Shown: one piece after another, positions 1 to 7,267 of the stretch
Layout: each line of letters begins with the position of its first letter
How positions within the stretch are numbered: the first letter of the stretch is position 1
Assembly: GCA_002353825.1 (NCBI GenBank)
Contig: DEKJ01000027.1
Span: forward strand, 61,500-70,887
DNA length: 9,388 bases
Direction: 5' to 3'
Source of the DNA: Prevotella sp. UBA2725
Lineage (GTDB): Bacteria; Bacteroidota; Bacteroidia; Bacteroidales; Bacteroidaceae
Translations under genes and position numbers: made by a program
Notes under the pieces: generated by a model
The model's input: only the letters and a program-made list of their open reading frames with translations
Databases searched by the model: none
What the model was told of the DNA's origin: nothing

Positions 1-24
1 TGTCCTCTTCTTCCATTCAACGTG

Positions 25-32
25 CAAAATTA
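25..32 (-). promoter_or_regulatory. Possible divergent -7 promoter box reading left
   Basis: On the minus strand these bases read TAATTTTG, which fits the Bacteroidota -7 consensus TAnnTTTG. It would drive a gene lying left of the window, back to back with the lipoprotein gene. No good -33 TTTG is seen at the usual spacing of about 19 bases; a CAAA (TTTG on the minus strand) at 45-48 is too close. The region is AT-rich, so a chance match is quite possible. Confidence 0.3.
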
Positions 33-62
33 GATAAAAATCATCAAAATGGAGATTAGCCG

Positions 63-93
63 TATGTTTTTTTATAATTAATAACTAACTTTG
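63..93 (+). promoter_or_regulatory. Bacteroidota-type promoter of the left gene block
   Basis: TAACTTTG at 86-93 matches the -7 consensus TAnnTTTG of the Bacteroidota housekeeping sigma factor. TATG at 63-66, 19 bases upstream, is a one-mismatch -33 element (consensus TTTG). Transcription would start near 98-101, giving a leader of only about 13-16 bases before the ATG at 114. It is the only promoter-like sequence seen ahead of the four closely spaced plus-strand genes. The same TAACTTTG octamer lies upstream of metA on the other strand. Confidence 0.65.
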
Positions 94-113
94 TAAGCAG
101 AAATCAAGAATAC

Positions 114-959
114 ATGAAAGCATCATTCATTTTCCTGAGTGCATTATTTTGCCTCTTCTTAACACTGGCATCATGCAACACGAAAGAAATAAAAGATGAG
201 GAGACACCTGCTCTGACCCAACGTGTCAAGGGCGACATGGCTGTCTATGGCCTTGCCTGTGACGGTTGCAACGACACCGTCATAGTATTACTGCCGGAGA
301 CGATGGGAGATCCTATTACCTATAATATCTTTGAAGCCAAGCGTAAGGGACACGTGCTGGGAAAGATACAGATTGGCGACAAACTTTGTGTGATGCTCAA
401 CAAGAAAGACTCTACCAAAGCCGATCTCGTTGTCGACATGAACAAGCTCATGGGTATCTGGTGCTATATCGTCATGCCTCAGCTACGCAACGCTGCCAAT
501 ATGAGTGCCAGCATGCAGGAGCAAATGATGAACAACATGAGCGACTCTTTGAAAGCCATTTATCTCATACCCCGCGAGTATGGGTTTTATCTCAAGCCCG
601 ACTGGCAGGCGCAGAGTGTAGGATACGTCGATGATAACAACTCGCTTGCCGACGAGAGTCCCGTGGTCTATCCCGGCTTGGGTTATTTCACCGGGTGGCA
701 CATGTGGAACGGACAACTTCTCATTGAGAGCGGTACACCAAAATTCAGTAAGAACGGGCAAGCAAAGGTGTCTGATCTTCATTACGACACATGCTCTATC
801 GATTATCTCGACGACGACTCTCTTGTCCTATCCGGCGACGGCGTGTCGAAAGGCTATTACAAGAAGAATAGCGTCAACGAGATGAACAAGAAAGCCAAAG
901 CGATAGCCAACAAACTGAAGAAAGAGGCTATCAATGCAGCTGTAAATACAAGCAATTAA
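114..959 (+). CDS. Putative lipocalin-like lipoprotein
   Basis: A 281-residue exported lipoprotein of unknown role. Residues 1-20 form a type II signal peptide: Lys-2, a hydrophobic stretch, then the lipobox LASC with Cys-21 as the lipidated residue. The acidic and lysine-rich run just after it (KEIKDEE, 24-30) resembles the export signals that send Bacteroidota lipoproteins to the cell surface, so surface exposure is plausible. The body contains a CDGC pair at 49-52, a GIW at 114-116 like the lipocalin Gly-x-Trp, and near the end a stretch rich in DDDSLVLS followed by GYYKK. Short lipocalin-like domains of Bacteroidota lipoproteins often end this way; this is a resemblance by eye, not a proven assignment. 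The C-terminus is lysine- and alanine-rich and probably helical. The start at 114 places the signal peptide exactly at the N-terminus and lies just downstream of a promoter. It is the first gene of the left block, 22 bp before ugd. No function can be named. Confidence 0.85.
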   Translation: MKASFIFLSALFCLFLTLASCNTKEIKDEETPALTQRVKGDMAVYGLACDGCNDTVIVLLPETMGDPITYNIFEAKRKGHVLGKIQIGDKLCVMLNKKDSTKADLVVDMNKLMGIWCYIVMPQLRNAANMSASMQEQMMNNMSDSLKAIYLIPREYGFYLKPDWQAQSVGYVDDNNSLADESPVVYPGLGYFTGWHMWNGQLLIESGTPKFSKNGQAKVSDLHYDTCSIDYLDDDSLVLSGDGVSKGYYKKNSVNEMNKKAKAIANKLKKEAINAAVNTSN

Positions 960-981
960 TTAAAGCCTATATATAATTCTG

Positions 982-2232
982 ATGCAAGAGAAATTAAATA
1001 TTGCAGTAGCCGGAACAGGTTACGTCGGACTGAGCATCGCCACTTTGCTTGCTCAGCATCAACATGTCATAGCAGTGGATGTCGTGAATGAAAAGATTGA
1101 GATGCTCCGGAAGCATCAATCGCCTATTCAAGACGATTATATCGAAAAGTTTCTGAAAGAGAAACCGCTTGACATTGAGTTTACGACCGATGGCGAGAGC
1201 GCATACAAGCAAGCTGACTTTATTGTCATTGCCACGCCTACCAACTACGACAGCGTGAAGAACTTCTTCGACACTTCTCACGTAGAGGAAGTCATCGAAC
1301 TCGTCATGCACGTCAACCCCAAGGCCATCATGGTCATCAAATCGACCATCCCTGTTGGTTATACGGCTCATGTGCGCGAGAAATACCATTCCGATAATAT
1401 CATCTTCGCCCCGGAGTTTCTCCGCGAATCGAAGGCACTCTACGATAATCTCTATCCTTCCCGCATCATCGTCGGACGCCCCGACGGCGATGAACGTCTC
1501 GACAAGGCAGCCCACATCTTTGCCGCACTGCTGCAGCAAGGCGCCATCAAGCAAGACATCCCTACCCTTTTCATGGGAACGACAGAAGCCGAGGCTGTGA
1601 AGCTCTTCGCCAACACTTATCTCGCCCTGCGCGTAAGCTATTTCAACGAGCTCGACACTTATGCTGAAGTGAAAGGCCTCTCAAGCAAGAATATCATCGA
1701 TGGTGTCTGCCTCGACCCGCGCATCGGCGCTTTTTATAACAACCCGTCCTTCGGCTATGGCGGATACTGCTTGCCGAAAGACACCAAGCAGCTCCTTGCC
1801 AACTACAAAGATGTGCCTGAGAACCTCATCCAGGCCATTGTAGAGAGCAACCGCACGCGTAAGGACTTCATCGCTGATCAGGTACTGCGCCGCGCTGGCT
1901 ATTACAGTTACAACGACCAAAATGCCTACAACGCGGCAGGGGAACATCCATGTACCATTGGTGTCTACCGTCTGACGATGAAGTCGCATTCCGACAACTT
2001 CCGCCAGTCGAGCATCCAAGGCGTGATGAAACGTGTCAAAGCCAAAGGCGCTACCGTCATCATCTATGAGCCTACACTTAAGGACGGCTCAACCTTCTTT
2101 GGCTCTCGCGTTGTCAACGACCTCGACAAGTTTAAGCAACTCTCTCAAGCTATCATCGCGAACCGCTATGACAAGGTGCTTGATGACGTGAAACAAAAGG
2201 TCTACACCAGAGACCTCTTCTTCAGAGATTAA
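982..2232 (+). CDS. ugd: UDP-glucose 6-dehydrogenase
   Basis: Cytoplasmic enzyme that oxidises UDP-glucose to UDP-glucuronate with two NAD+, supplying sugar for capsule, exopolysaccharide or O-antigen. The N-terminal Rossmann domain opens with the NAD-binding loop GTGYVG (11-16). The central domain has the EAVKLFANTYLALR helix with Lys-207 and Asn-211. The catalytic nucleophile is Cys-263 in GYGGYCLPKDTKQ, followed by a UDP-binding C-terminal domain that ends in VYTRDLF. All residues expected for activity are present. The sequence resembles the short enterobacterial Ugd type (about 388 residues; TPTNYDSVKNFFDTSHVE is characteristic). At 416 residues it is longer, mainly because of a roughly 16-residue Tyr/Asn/Ala-rich insertion near residues 303-325, between RTRKDFIADQ and GVYRLTMKS. 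It lies 22 bp after the lipoprotein gene and 19 bp before fhs, with no Shine-Dalgarno. No glycosyltransferase or polysaccharide cluster is nearby, so its product pathway cannot be read from context. Confidence 0.95.
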   Translation: MQEKLNIAVAGTGYVGLSIATLLAQHQHVIAVDVVNEKIEMLRKHQSPIQDDYIEKFLKEKPLDIEFTTDGESAYKQADFIVIATPTNYDSVKNFFDTSHVEEVIELVMHVNPKAIMVIKSTIPVGYTAHVREKYHSDNIIFAPEFLRESKALYDNLYPSRIIVGRPDGDERLDKAAHIFAALLQQGAIKQDIPTLFMGTTEAEAVKLFANTYLALRVSYFNELDTYAEVKGLSSKNIIDGVCLDPRIGAFYNNPSFGYGGYCLPKDTKQLLANYKDVPENLIQAIVESNRTRKDFIADQVLRRAGYYSYNDQNAYNAAGEHPCTIGVYRLTMKSHSDNFRQSSIQGVMKRVKAKGATVIIYEPTLKDGSTFFGSRVVNDLDKFKQLSQAIIANRYDKVLDDVKQKVYTRDLFFRD

Positions 2233-2251
2233 GACTATACACATTTTTATC

Positions 2252-3934
2252 ATGAAAACAGATATTCAAATAGCACAGGAGACTAAGCTCCGTCCCATAG
2301 ATGACATCGCTGAGCAATTGGGGCTTAGCAAAGAGATGACCGAGCCCTATGGCCGTTACATCGCCAAGGTATCGCTCAAAGCCATCGACGAGGAGCGCAT
2401 CAAGAAGCATCACCTCATCCTGGTCACCGCCATTTCACCGACGAAGGCAGGTATTGGTAAGACTACTGTGTCGGTAGGTCTGGCTTTAGGACTGAACAGC
2501 ATCGGCAAGAAAGCGGTGGTAGCTCTCCGTGAGCCTTCTCTCGGTCCTTGCTTCGGACAGAAAGGTGGCGCCTGCGGCGGAGGTTATGCTCAGGTCCTGC
2601 CGATGGATAAGATCAATCTCCATTTCACGGGTGACTTCCATGCCATCACGACGGCAAACAACATGATTGCCGCCCTGCTTGACAACTACCTCTACCAGCA
2701 TGCCAAGGACGGATTCCGCCTGAAGACCATACTCTGGAAGCGTGTGCTCGATATCAACGACCGCTCGCTCCGACAAATCATCACGGGTCTCGGTCCGCTC
2801 ACCAACGGCATCCCCACTCAGACAGGTTTCGATATCACGCCGGCCTCGGAGATCATGGGTATCATGTGCTTCGCCACAAGCATGGAAGACCTCAAGCAAC
2901 GCATCGGAAACATCCTCTTAGGTTTCGACTATCAGGACAAGCCCTTCTACGTTCGTGACATAGGTGTGGAAGGTGCTATCGCCGTACTGCTCAAGGATGC
3001 GCTGAAGCCTAACCTCGTGCAGACCACGGAAGGTACGCCCGCCATCGTCCACTGCGGTCCGTTCGCCAATATTGCGCATGGCTGCAACTCTGTCGTCGCA
3101 ACCAAGCTGGCGCTGACACTCGGTGACTACGCTATCACGGAAGCTGGCTTCGGTGCTGACCTCGGTGCAGAAAAGTTCTACGACATCAAATGCCGCGTTG
3201 CCGGCTTGCAGCCATCACTTACCGTGCTCGTCGTAACACTTCAGGCCCTGAAGATGCACGGAGGCGTACCTTATACCGACATCAAACAGCCAAACATTGA
3301 GGCTGTGCGCCAGGGCTTCTGGAACCTCGACAAACATGTGGAGAATATCCATCGGTTCGGTCAGAAGATCGTCGTAGCCTTCAACCGCTACGCAGAGGAT
3401 ACCGACGAAGAGATTGAGGCTGTGCGCCAGCACTGTGAGGAAGAGCTCGGAGTGGCATTCGCTGTCAACAATGCTTTCACGGAAGGCGGCAAAGGTGCCG
3501 AGGAACTGGCCAACACCGTTGTCAAGACTATCGACGACGAGGATGCACAGGGTGGAAGTCCGAAGCTGAAGCTCCTCTACAACGACGATGATGACGTCAA
3601 GGACAAGATAATCGCTGTAGCGAAGAATATCTATGGTGCTGGCACCATCAGTTTCTCTCACAAGGCTCAGGCTCAGATCAAGCATATCTACGATTTAGGT
3701 TTGTGGCGTCTGCCTGTCTGCATCGCCAAGACACAATACAGTTTCTCCATCGACCCAAAGGCTTATGGTCCTACCGACGGCTTCCACCTCGATGTGGCTG
3801 ACATTGTCATCAACTCCGGCTCCGGTATGATCGTTGCCATTGCAGGTAACATTCTGCGCATGCCAGGTCTGCCTGCAGATCCTCAAGCTAACCGCATCGA
3901 TATCGTCGACGGACAGATCGTGGGCCTGAGCTAA
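2252..3934 (+). CDS. fhs: Formate-tetrahydrofolate ligase
   Basis: Cytoplasmic enzyme (formyltetrahydrofolate synthetase) that uses ATP to join formate to tetrahydrofolate, making 10-formyl-THF for purine and formyl-Met synthesis and for the one-carbon pool. At 560 residues it has the usual family length. The ATP-binding P-loop lies near residues 62-72 (SPTKAGIGKTT). The family block REPSLGPCFGQKGG begins at residue 93 and runs on through INLHFTGDFHAIT. Further conserved blocks are DITPASEIMGIM, KPNLVQTTEGTPA, GPFANIAHGCNSV, EAGFGADLGAEKF and ALKMHGG. The P-loop has Ile where many family members carry Glu (AGEGKTT), a small change next to conserved Gly-Lys-Thr, so activity is expected. The start gives the usual short N-terminal lead into the domain. 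It sits 19 bp after ugd and 20 bp before the zinc-ribbon gene. The partner folD, which would continue the pathway to methylene-THF, is not in the window. Confidence 0.97.
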   Translation: MKTDIQIAQETKLRPIDDIAEQLGLSKEMTEPYGRYIAKVSLKAIDEERIKKHHLILVTAISPTKAGIGKTTVSVGLALGLNSIGKKAVVALREPSLGPCFGQKGGACGGGYAQVLPMDKINLHFTGDFHAITTANNMIAALLDNYLYQHAKDGFRLKTILWKRVLDINDRSLRQIITGLGPLTNGIPTQTGFDITPASEIMGIMCFATSMEDLKQRIGNILLGFDYQDKPFYVRDIGVEGAIAVLLKDALKPNLVQTTEGTPAIVHCGPFANIAHGCNSVVATKLALTLGDYAITEAGFGADLGAEKFYDIKCRVAGLQPSLTVLVVTLQALKMHGGVPYTDIKQPNIEAVRQGFWNLDKHVENIHRFGQKIVVAFNRYAEDTDEEIEAVRQHCEEELGVAFAVNNAFTEGGKGAEELANTVVKTIDDEDAQGGSPKLKLLYNDDDDVKDKIIAVAKNIYGAGTISFSHKAQAQIKHIYDLGLWRLPVCIAKTQYSFSIDPKAYGPTDGFHLDVADIVINSGSGMIVAIAGNILRMPGLPADPQANRIDIVDGQIVGLS

Positions 3935-3954
3935 GACAGCAAGTTTTTTACAAT

Positions 3955-4956
3955 ATGCTTATGCGATTGCGCCGGATCCTCCCTATATTGTTCACCATGG
4001 TCGTGCTGATGCTCTCTTCGTGCTATCAGCACCGCCCCGTGCACAAACGTGGAAATAACACTCCGCTCACAGAACGCACCATCGATTCTCTATCTTTCTT
4101 CCAGACGCACCACTATACTAACAACTACAATTTCGTGGTGCGTGCCGACTCCCTCGTCCTGCTCCGGCAGTTACCCGAGGAAGAGGTGGCTGGAATGAAG
4201 ACCGACTCGTTTTGTGTCTATAAGGGGGATCACGTCGCAGTGGCTGATATCAAGATGGTACCCGCCGATTCTATCGACTCGGTGTGGGTACAACTTGCCA
4301 ACGACACCTCTGCCTTTGGATGGACACATGAAAAGACAATGCTGCCACGCGTCATGCCCGATGATCCTATCTCGCAGTTCATCTCTGCTTTCTCCGACTC
4401 ACATCTTATCATCTTCCTCATCGTAGTGGGGCTCTTCGGAGCTAGTTACCTGTTATGGAAAGTATTCAAGAAGAAGACGTATATCGTTCATTTCCACGAC
4501 ATCGACTCCGTCTACCCCACCCTGCTCTGCATTATCGTCTCCACTGCGGCGACATTCTATGCCACCATCCAACTCTTTGCGCCTCAGCTCTGGCAACACT
4601 TCTATTTTCATCCGACGCTCAACCCCTTCTCGGTGCCACCCGTATTGATGTTTTTCCTATTGTCTGTATGGGCTATTCTCATTGTCGGCATCGCTTGCGT
4701 TGACGATGTCTATCATAAGTTGCCTGCTCCTCAAGCCATCCTCTATCTCGGTGGCTTGGCTGCCGTGTGTGCCATCGACTACATTGTCTTCAGTGTCACT
4801 ACGCTCTATTATGTAGGTTATCCATTACTCATAGCCTACATCGTCTTTGCTTTTTATCGCCATTGGCGAAACCGCACGGTATATCTTTGCGGTAACTGCG
4901 GACGGCCGCTTAAACGCAAAGGCCGCTGCCCGTATTGCGGAGCGATGAACGACTAA
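3955..4956 (+). CDS. Zinc-ribbon polytopic membrane protein with lipobox
   Basis: A 333-residue protein I cannot assign to a named family. Residues 1-22 are a signal sequence ending in the lipobox LSSC, with Cys-23 as likely lipidation site. Residues 24-148 form a soluble region; its second half (GDHVAVADIK, then SVWVQLANDT and GWTHEKTMLP, about 91-131) looks like a bacterial SH3-type domain. Five hydrophobic segments follow, at about 150-168, 186-207, 229-248, 260-280 and 283-301. Positive runs KVFKKK (169-174) and RHWRNR (302-307) put the C-terminus in the cytoplasm and the SH3-like part in the periplasm. The tail carries two CxxC pairs, Cys-312/315 and Cys-325/328, a small zinc ribbon. An in-frame ATG at 3961 is an equally possible start and changes little. 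The gene is last in the left block, 20 bp after fhs, and its stop codon overlaps that of the convergent antiporter gene. A sensor or envelope-assembly role is conceivable but unproven. Confidence 0.85.
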   Translation: MLMRLRRILPILFTMVVLMLSSCYQHRPVHKRGNNTPLTERTIDSLSFFQTHHYTNNYNFVVRADSLVLLRQLPEEEVAGMKTDSFCVYKGDHVAVADIKMVPADSIDSVWVQLANDTSAFGWTHEKTMLPRVMPDDPISQFISAFSDSHLIIFLIVVGLFGASYLLWKVFKKKTYIVHFHDIDSVYPTLLCIIVSTAATFYATIQLFAPQLWQHFYFHPTLNPFSVPPVLMFFLLSVWAILIVGIACVDDVYHKLPAPQAILYLGGLAAVCAIDYIVFSVTTLYYVGYPLLIAYIVFAFYRHWRNRTVYLCGNCGRPLKRKGRCPYCGAMND

Positions 4957-7199
4957 TCCGGCAGGCTCTTGAGCGAAGCCTTCTCTCCTACCACCCAGAC
5001 GATGTCACCCTTAGAAAAGCGGTGGTTTGGGTTGATGCGCGTGAGGTTATCCTGACCTTCCTCCACTCCTACAACCATGCAGTTGTATCGCTCGCGGATG
5101 CCGCTCTCACGCAGTGTCTTGCCGATGAACGGACTATTGGTACCAAGCTTCAGTTTCTGCAGTCTCATCTCCCGCTGCTCGATGTGCGGATCATCGGGAA
5201 CAAGATCCGTCTTGACGGCATTGGCAAAGGTCTGAAGCTGTTCGTCGTTGCCGATAACCTGCAAATGATCGTCGGGAAAGATGATACAGTCGCCACCCGG
5301 AATGTTCAGCCGCTGGTGGCCGCGCAGAATGCTGCTCACGTAGACGCCGAAGCGCGTGCTCAACCGCAGCTGTCCGAGCGACTTTCCTGCCCACGTAGAG
5401 TCGTCGGGAATCGTGACATCAGAGATGTGGATGTCACGGTCGATGAGTTTGTTCTCGAAGAGTGGTCGACGCTTGCCTTCCACCTGCGCCATGATCTCGC
5501 GCGAGTTGAGGTTTGTGATGAAGCGGCGCTCCATACTGATTGAGCGTTTCTTCAGCCGGCGCGAGAGAATCATTAAGACAATGACGACAACGGCAAGCGT
5601 GATGACGACGGCATTGGCAAAGCGAGCCAGATAGTTGCAGATATAAAAGAGGATGGCAGCCGCTATCGCCATGCGAAAAAGAACAGTAAAGATGAGTGGC
5701 AGACGATTGAGTCGGCTCTCTGTCCACAGTTCCTTGAACTCTTCACTATGGTTGTTCTTCATCACCAGAGCCCGCATAAACGGTGAGATGCAGATGAGTG
5801 TTACCAAGCCCGTGACTCCATTGGCCCACCAATGCGGCAATAAATGGCGGAAGAACTGGAGCACGAACGTTAGCATCACGGCTGTCACGGCAATACAGAG
5901 AACCGAATAGATGAGCGTATTGAGCCCCATCTTCTTCAGCAAACGCTTCCACACATTGTTCTCTTTAGCTGTCGTCTGGTGCGCCGTGCCCATATGGTCA
6001 AGCCGACGTACCCATCGACGCGGCATTAACTTCGTCAGTCCATTGTAAGCCGGCACAGCAGCACGGATCATATAAGGTGTGATGAATGTCGTTACGACAC
6101 TTACGGCCACGATGACAGGATAGATGTAGTCGCTGATGACCTTCAACGACAGACCCAATGAGGCAATGATAAATGCAAACTCTCCGACCTGGGCCATGGA
6201 GAATCCACAGCGCATAGCAGTCTTGAGTGGCTGACCCGAGAGCATATAACTAAAGGAGCCGAAGACCGCCTGACCTACCATGATAGCCAGTACCAATACC
6301 AGGATAGGCACCGCATAACTGACCAGCACCTTCGGATCAACGAGCATACCCACTGAGACAAAGAAAATAGCTCCAAAAAGGTTCTTCACCGGCGCCACGA
6401 CTTTCTCGATGCGCTCCACTTCAATGGTCTCAGCCAAAATACTGCCCATGACGAAGGCGCCGAAAGCAGAAGAGAAACCGACCGCCGTGCTGATCCAGGC
6501 CATAGCACAGCAGAGGCCGAGCGCAACGATGACCAGTGTCTCATCGGTCATCAGCTTTCGCGTGACTCGAAGGAAAGATGGGACGAGATAAAGGCCGACG
6601 ATGAACCATAGGATAAGGAAGAAGCCGATCTTCAACAGCGAGCCAACCATCTGCGCGCCGTCGGGGTTACTGCCCGAGGCGATGGCAGAGAGCATGACCA
6701 TCATTACGATGGCGAGGATGTCCTCCAGAATGAGCACACTCATCACGAGCTTGGCAAAAGACTGTTGCGACAAACCCATATCGTCGTAGGCTTTATAGAT
6801 GATTGTTGTAGACGACATGACAAGCATGCCGCCCAGAAAAATACAGTCCATGTGACCCCAGCCAAAGAGGTGACCGACGACCATACCCGTCATCGACATG
6901 AAAAAGATAGTGCTCACGGCGGCTATGACCGGCGCCAGTCCCATCTTCAGAATTTTCTTAAACGAAAAGTCGAGACCGAGAGAGAACAGCAGGAACATCA
7001 CACCGATGTCCGCCCATGTCTGGATATCGGCCTTGTCGACGACCGACATCGTCAATGGAAGATGGGGCGAGACGATGAAGCCCGCAACGATATAACCCAG
7101 CACCAACGGTTGCTTGAGCCGCTTGAAGATGAGGGTCACGATGCCTGCGACGATGAGTATCAGAGCCAGGTCTTTAACAAGTGCTGGGAGTTCTGCCAT
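4953..7199 (-). CDS. Cation:proton antiporter (CPA2) with two RCK_C-like domains
   Basis: Inner-membrane secondary transporter exchanging Na+ or K+ for protons; the ion cannot be told from sequence alone. Residues about 10-385 form the Na+/H+-exchanger domain typical of KefB/KefC-like CPA2 proteins. It has the FSLGLDFS region (72-79), the unwound-helix region SSTTIIYKA (129-137), the acidic pair Glu-159/Asp-160 where ion-binding acids sit in this family, and GFSMAQVGEFAF (332-343). A second hydrophobic region (about 427-546, four likely helices) follows a basic linker and is not part of a classic Kef protein. The C-terminus has two domains resembling RCK_C/TrkA-C, at about 590-662 (TWAGKSLGQLRL through DDHLQVIGN) and 676-745 (PFIGKTLRESGI through GDIVWVVGE). 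No Rossmann TrkA-N domain is visible, so the KefC-type NAD/glutathione control module appears absent. At 748 residues it is longer than KefC (about 620). It is the last gene of the right block, 68 bp after the PrsW-like gene, and overlaps the convergent gene by four bases. Confidence 0.92.
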   Translation of the reverse strand: MAELPALVKDLALILIVAGIVTLIFKRLKQPLVLGYIVAGFIVSPHLPLTMSVVDKADIQTWADIGVMFLLFSLGLDFSFKKILKMGLAPVIAAVSTIFFMSMTGMVVGHLFGWGHMDCIFLGGMLVMSSTTIIYKAYDDMGLSQQSFAKLVMSVLILEDILAIVMMVMLSAIASGSNPDGAQMVGSLLKIGFFLILWFIVGLYLVPSFLRVTRKLMTDETLVIVALGLCCAMAWISTAVGFSSAFGAFVMGSILAETIEVERIEKVVAPVKNLFGAIFFVSVGMLVDPKVLVSYAVPILVLVLAIMVGQAVFGSFSYMLSGQPLKTAMRCGFSMAQVGEFAFIIASLGLSLKVISDYIYPVIVAVSVVTTFITPYMIRAAVPAYNGLTKLMPRRWVRRLDHMGTAHQTTAKENNVWKRLLKKMGLNTLIYSVLCIAVTAVMLTFVLQFFRHLLPHWWANGVTGLVTLICISPFMRALVMKNNHSEEFKELWTESRLNRLPLIFTVLFRMAIAAAILFYICNYLARFANAVVITLAVVVIVLMILSRRLKKRSISMERRFITNLNSREIMAQVEGKRRPLFENKLIDRDIHISDVTIPDDSTWAGKSLGQLRLSTRFGVYVSSILRGHQRLNIPGGDCIIFPDDHLQVIGNDEQLQTFANAVKTDLVPDDPHIEQREMRLQKLKLGTNSPFIGKTLRESGIRERYNCMVVGVEEGQDNLTRINPNHRFSKGDIVWVVGEKASLKSLPD

Positions 7200-7267
7200 G
7201 GGCTTTTGTTCTTAAAAAGATTAGAATTTCTTTAAATAAAGTCTCAGACGATGGGAGCGAAGCGTCA

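Noticed and set aside
994..1554. A 186-codon open frame antisense to ugd
   Set aside because: The opposite strand encodes an intact UDP-glucose dehydrogenase over the same bases; the antisense product shows no domain, signal peptide or promoter.
4963..4981. Short inverted repeat AGGCT...AGCCT near the convergent gene ends
   Set aside because: The stem is five base pairs with a nine-base loop, lies inside the antiporter coding sequence and has no T-tract on either strand, so it is not a credible intrinsic terminator.
4935..5543. A 202-codon plus-strand frame overlapping the end of the zinc-ribbon gene
   Set aside because: It is antisense to the RCK_C region of the antiporter, which matches its family throughout, and the product has no recognisable features.
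7200..7267. Possible separate promoter for the antiporter gene
   Set aside because: The 68-bp gap is AT-rich on the minus strand, but no TAnnTTTG box occurs in it, so no promoter is called.
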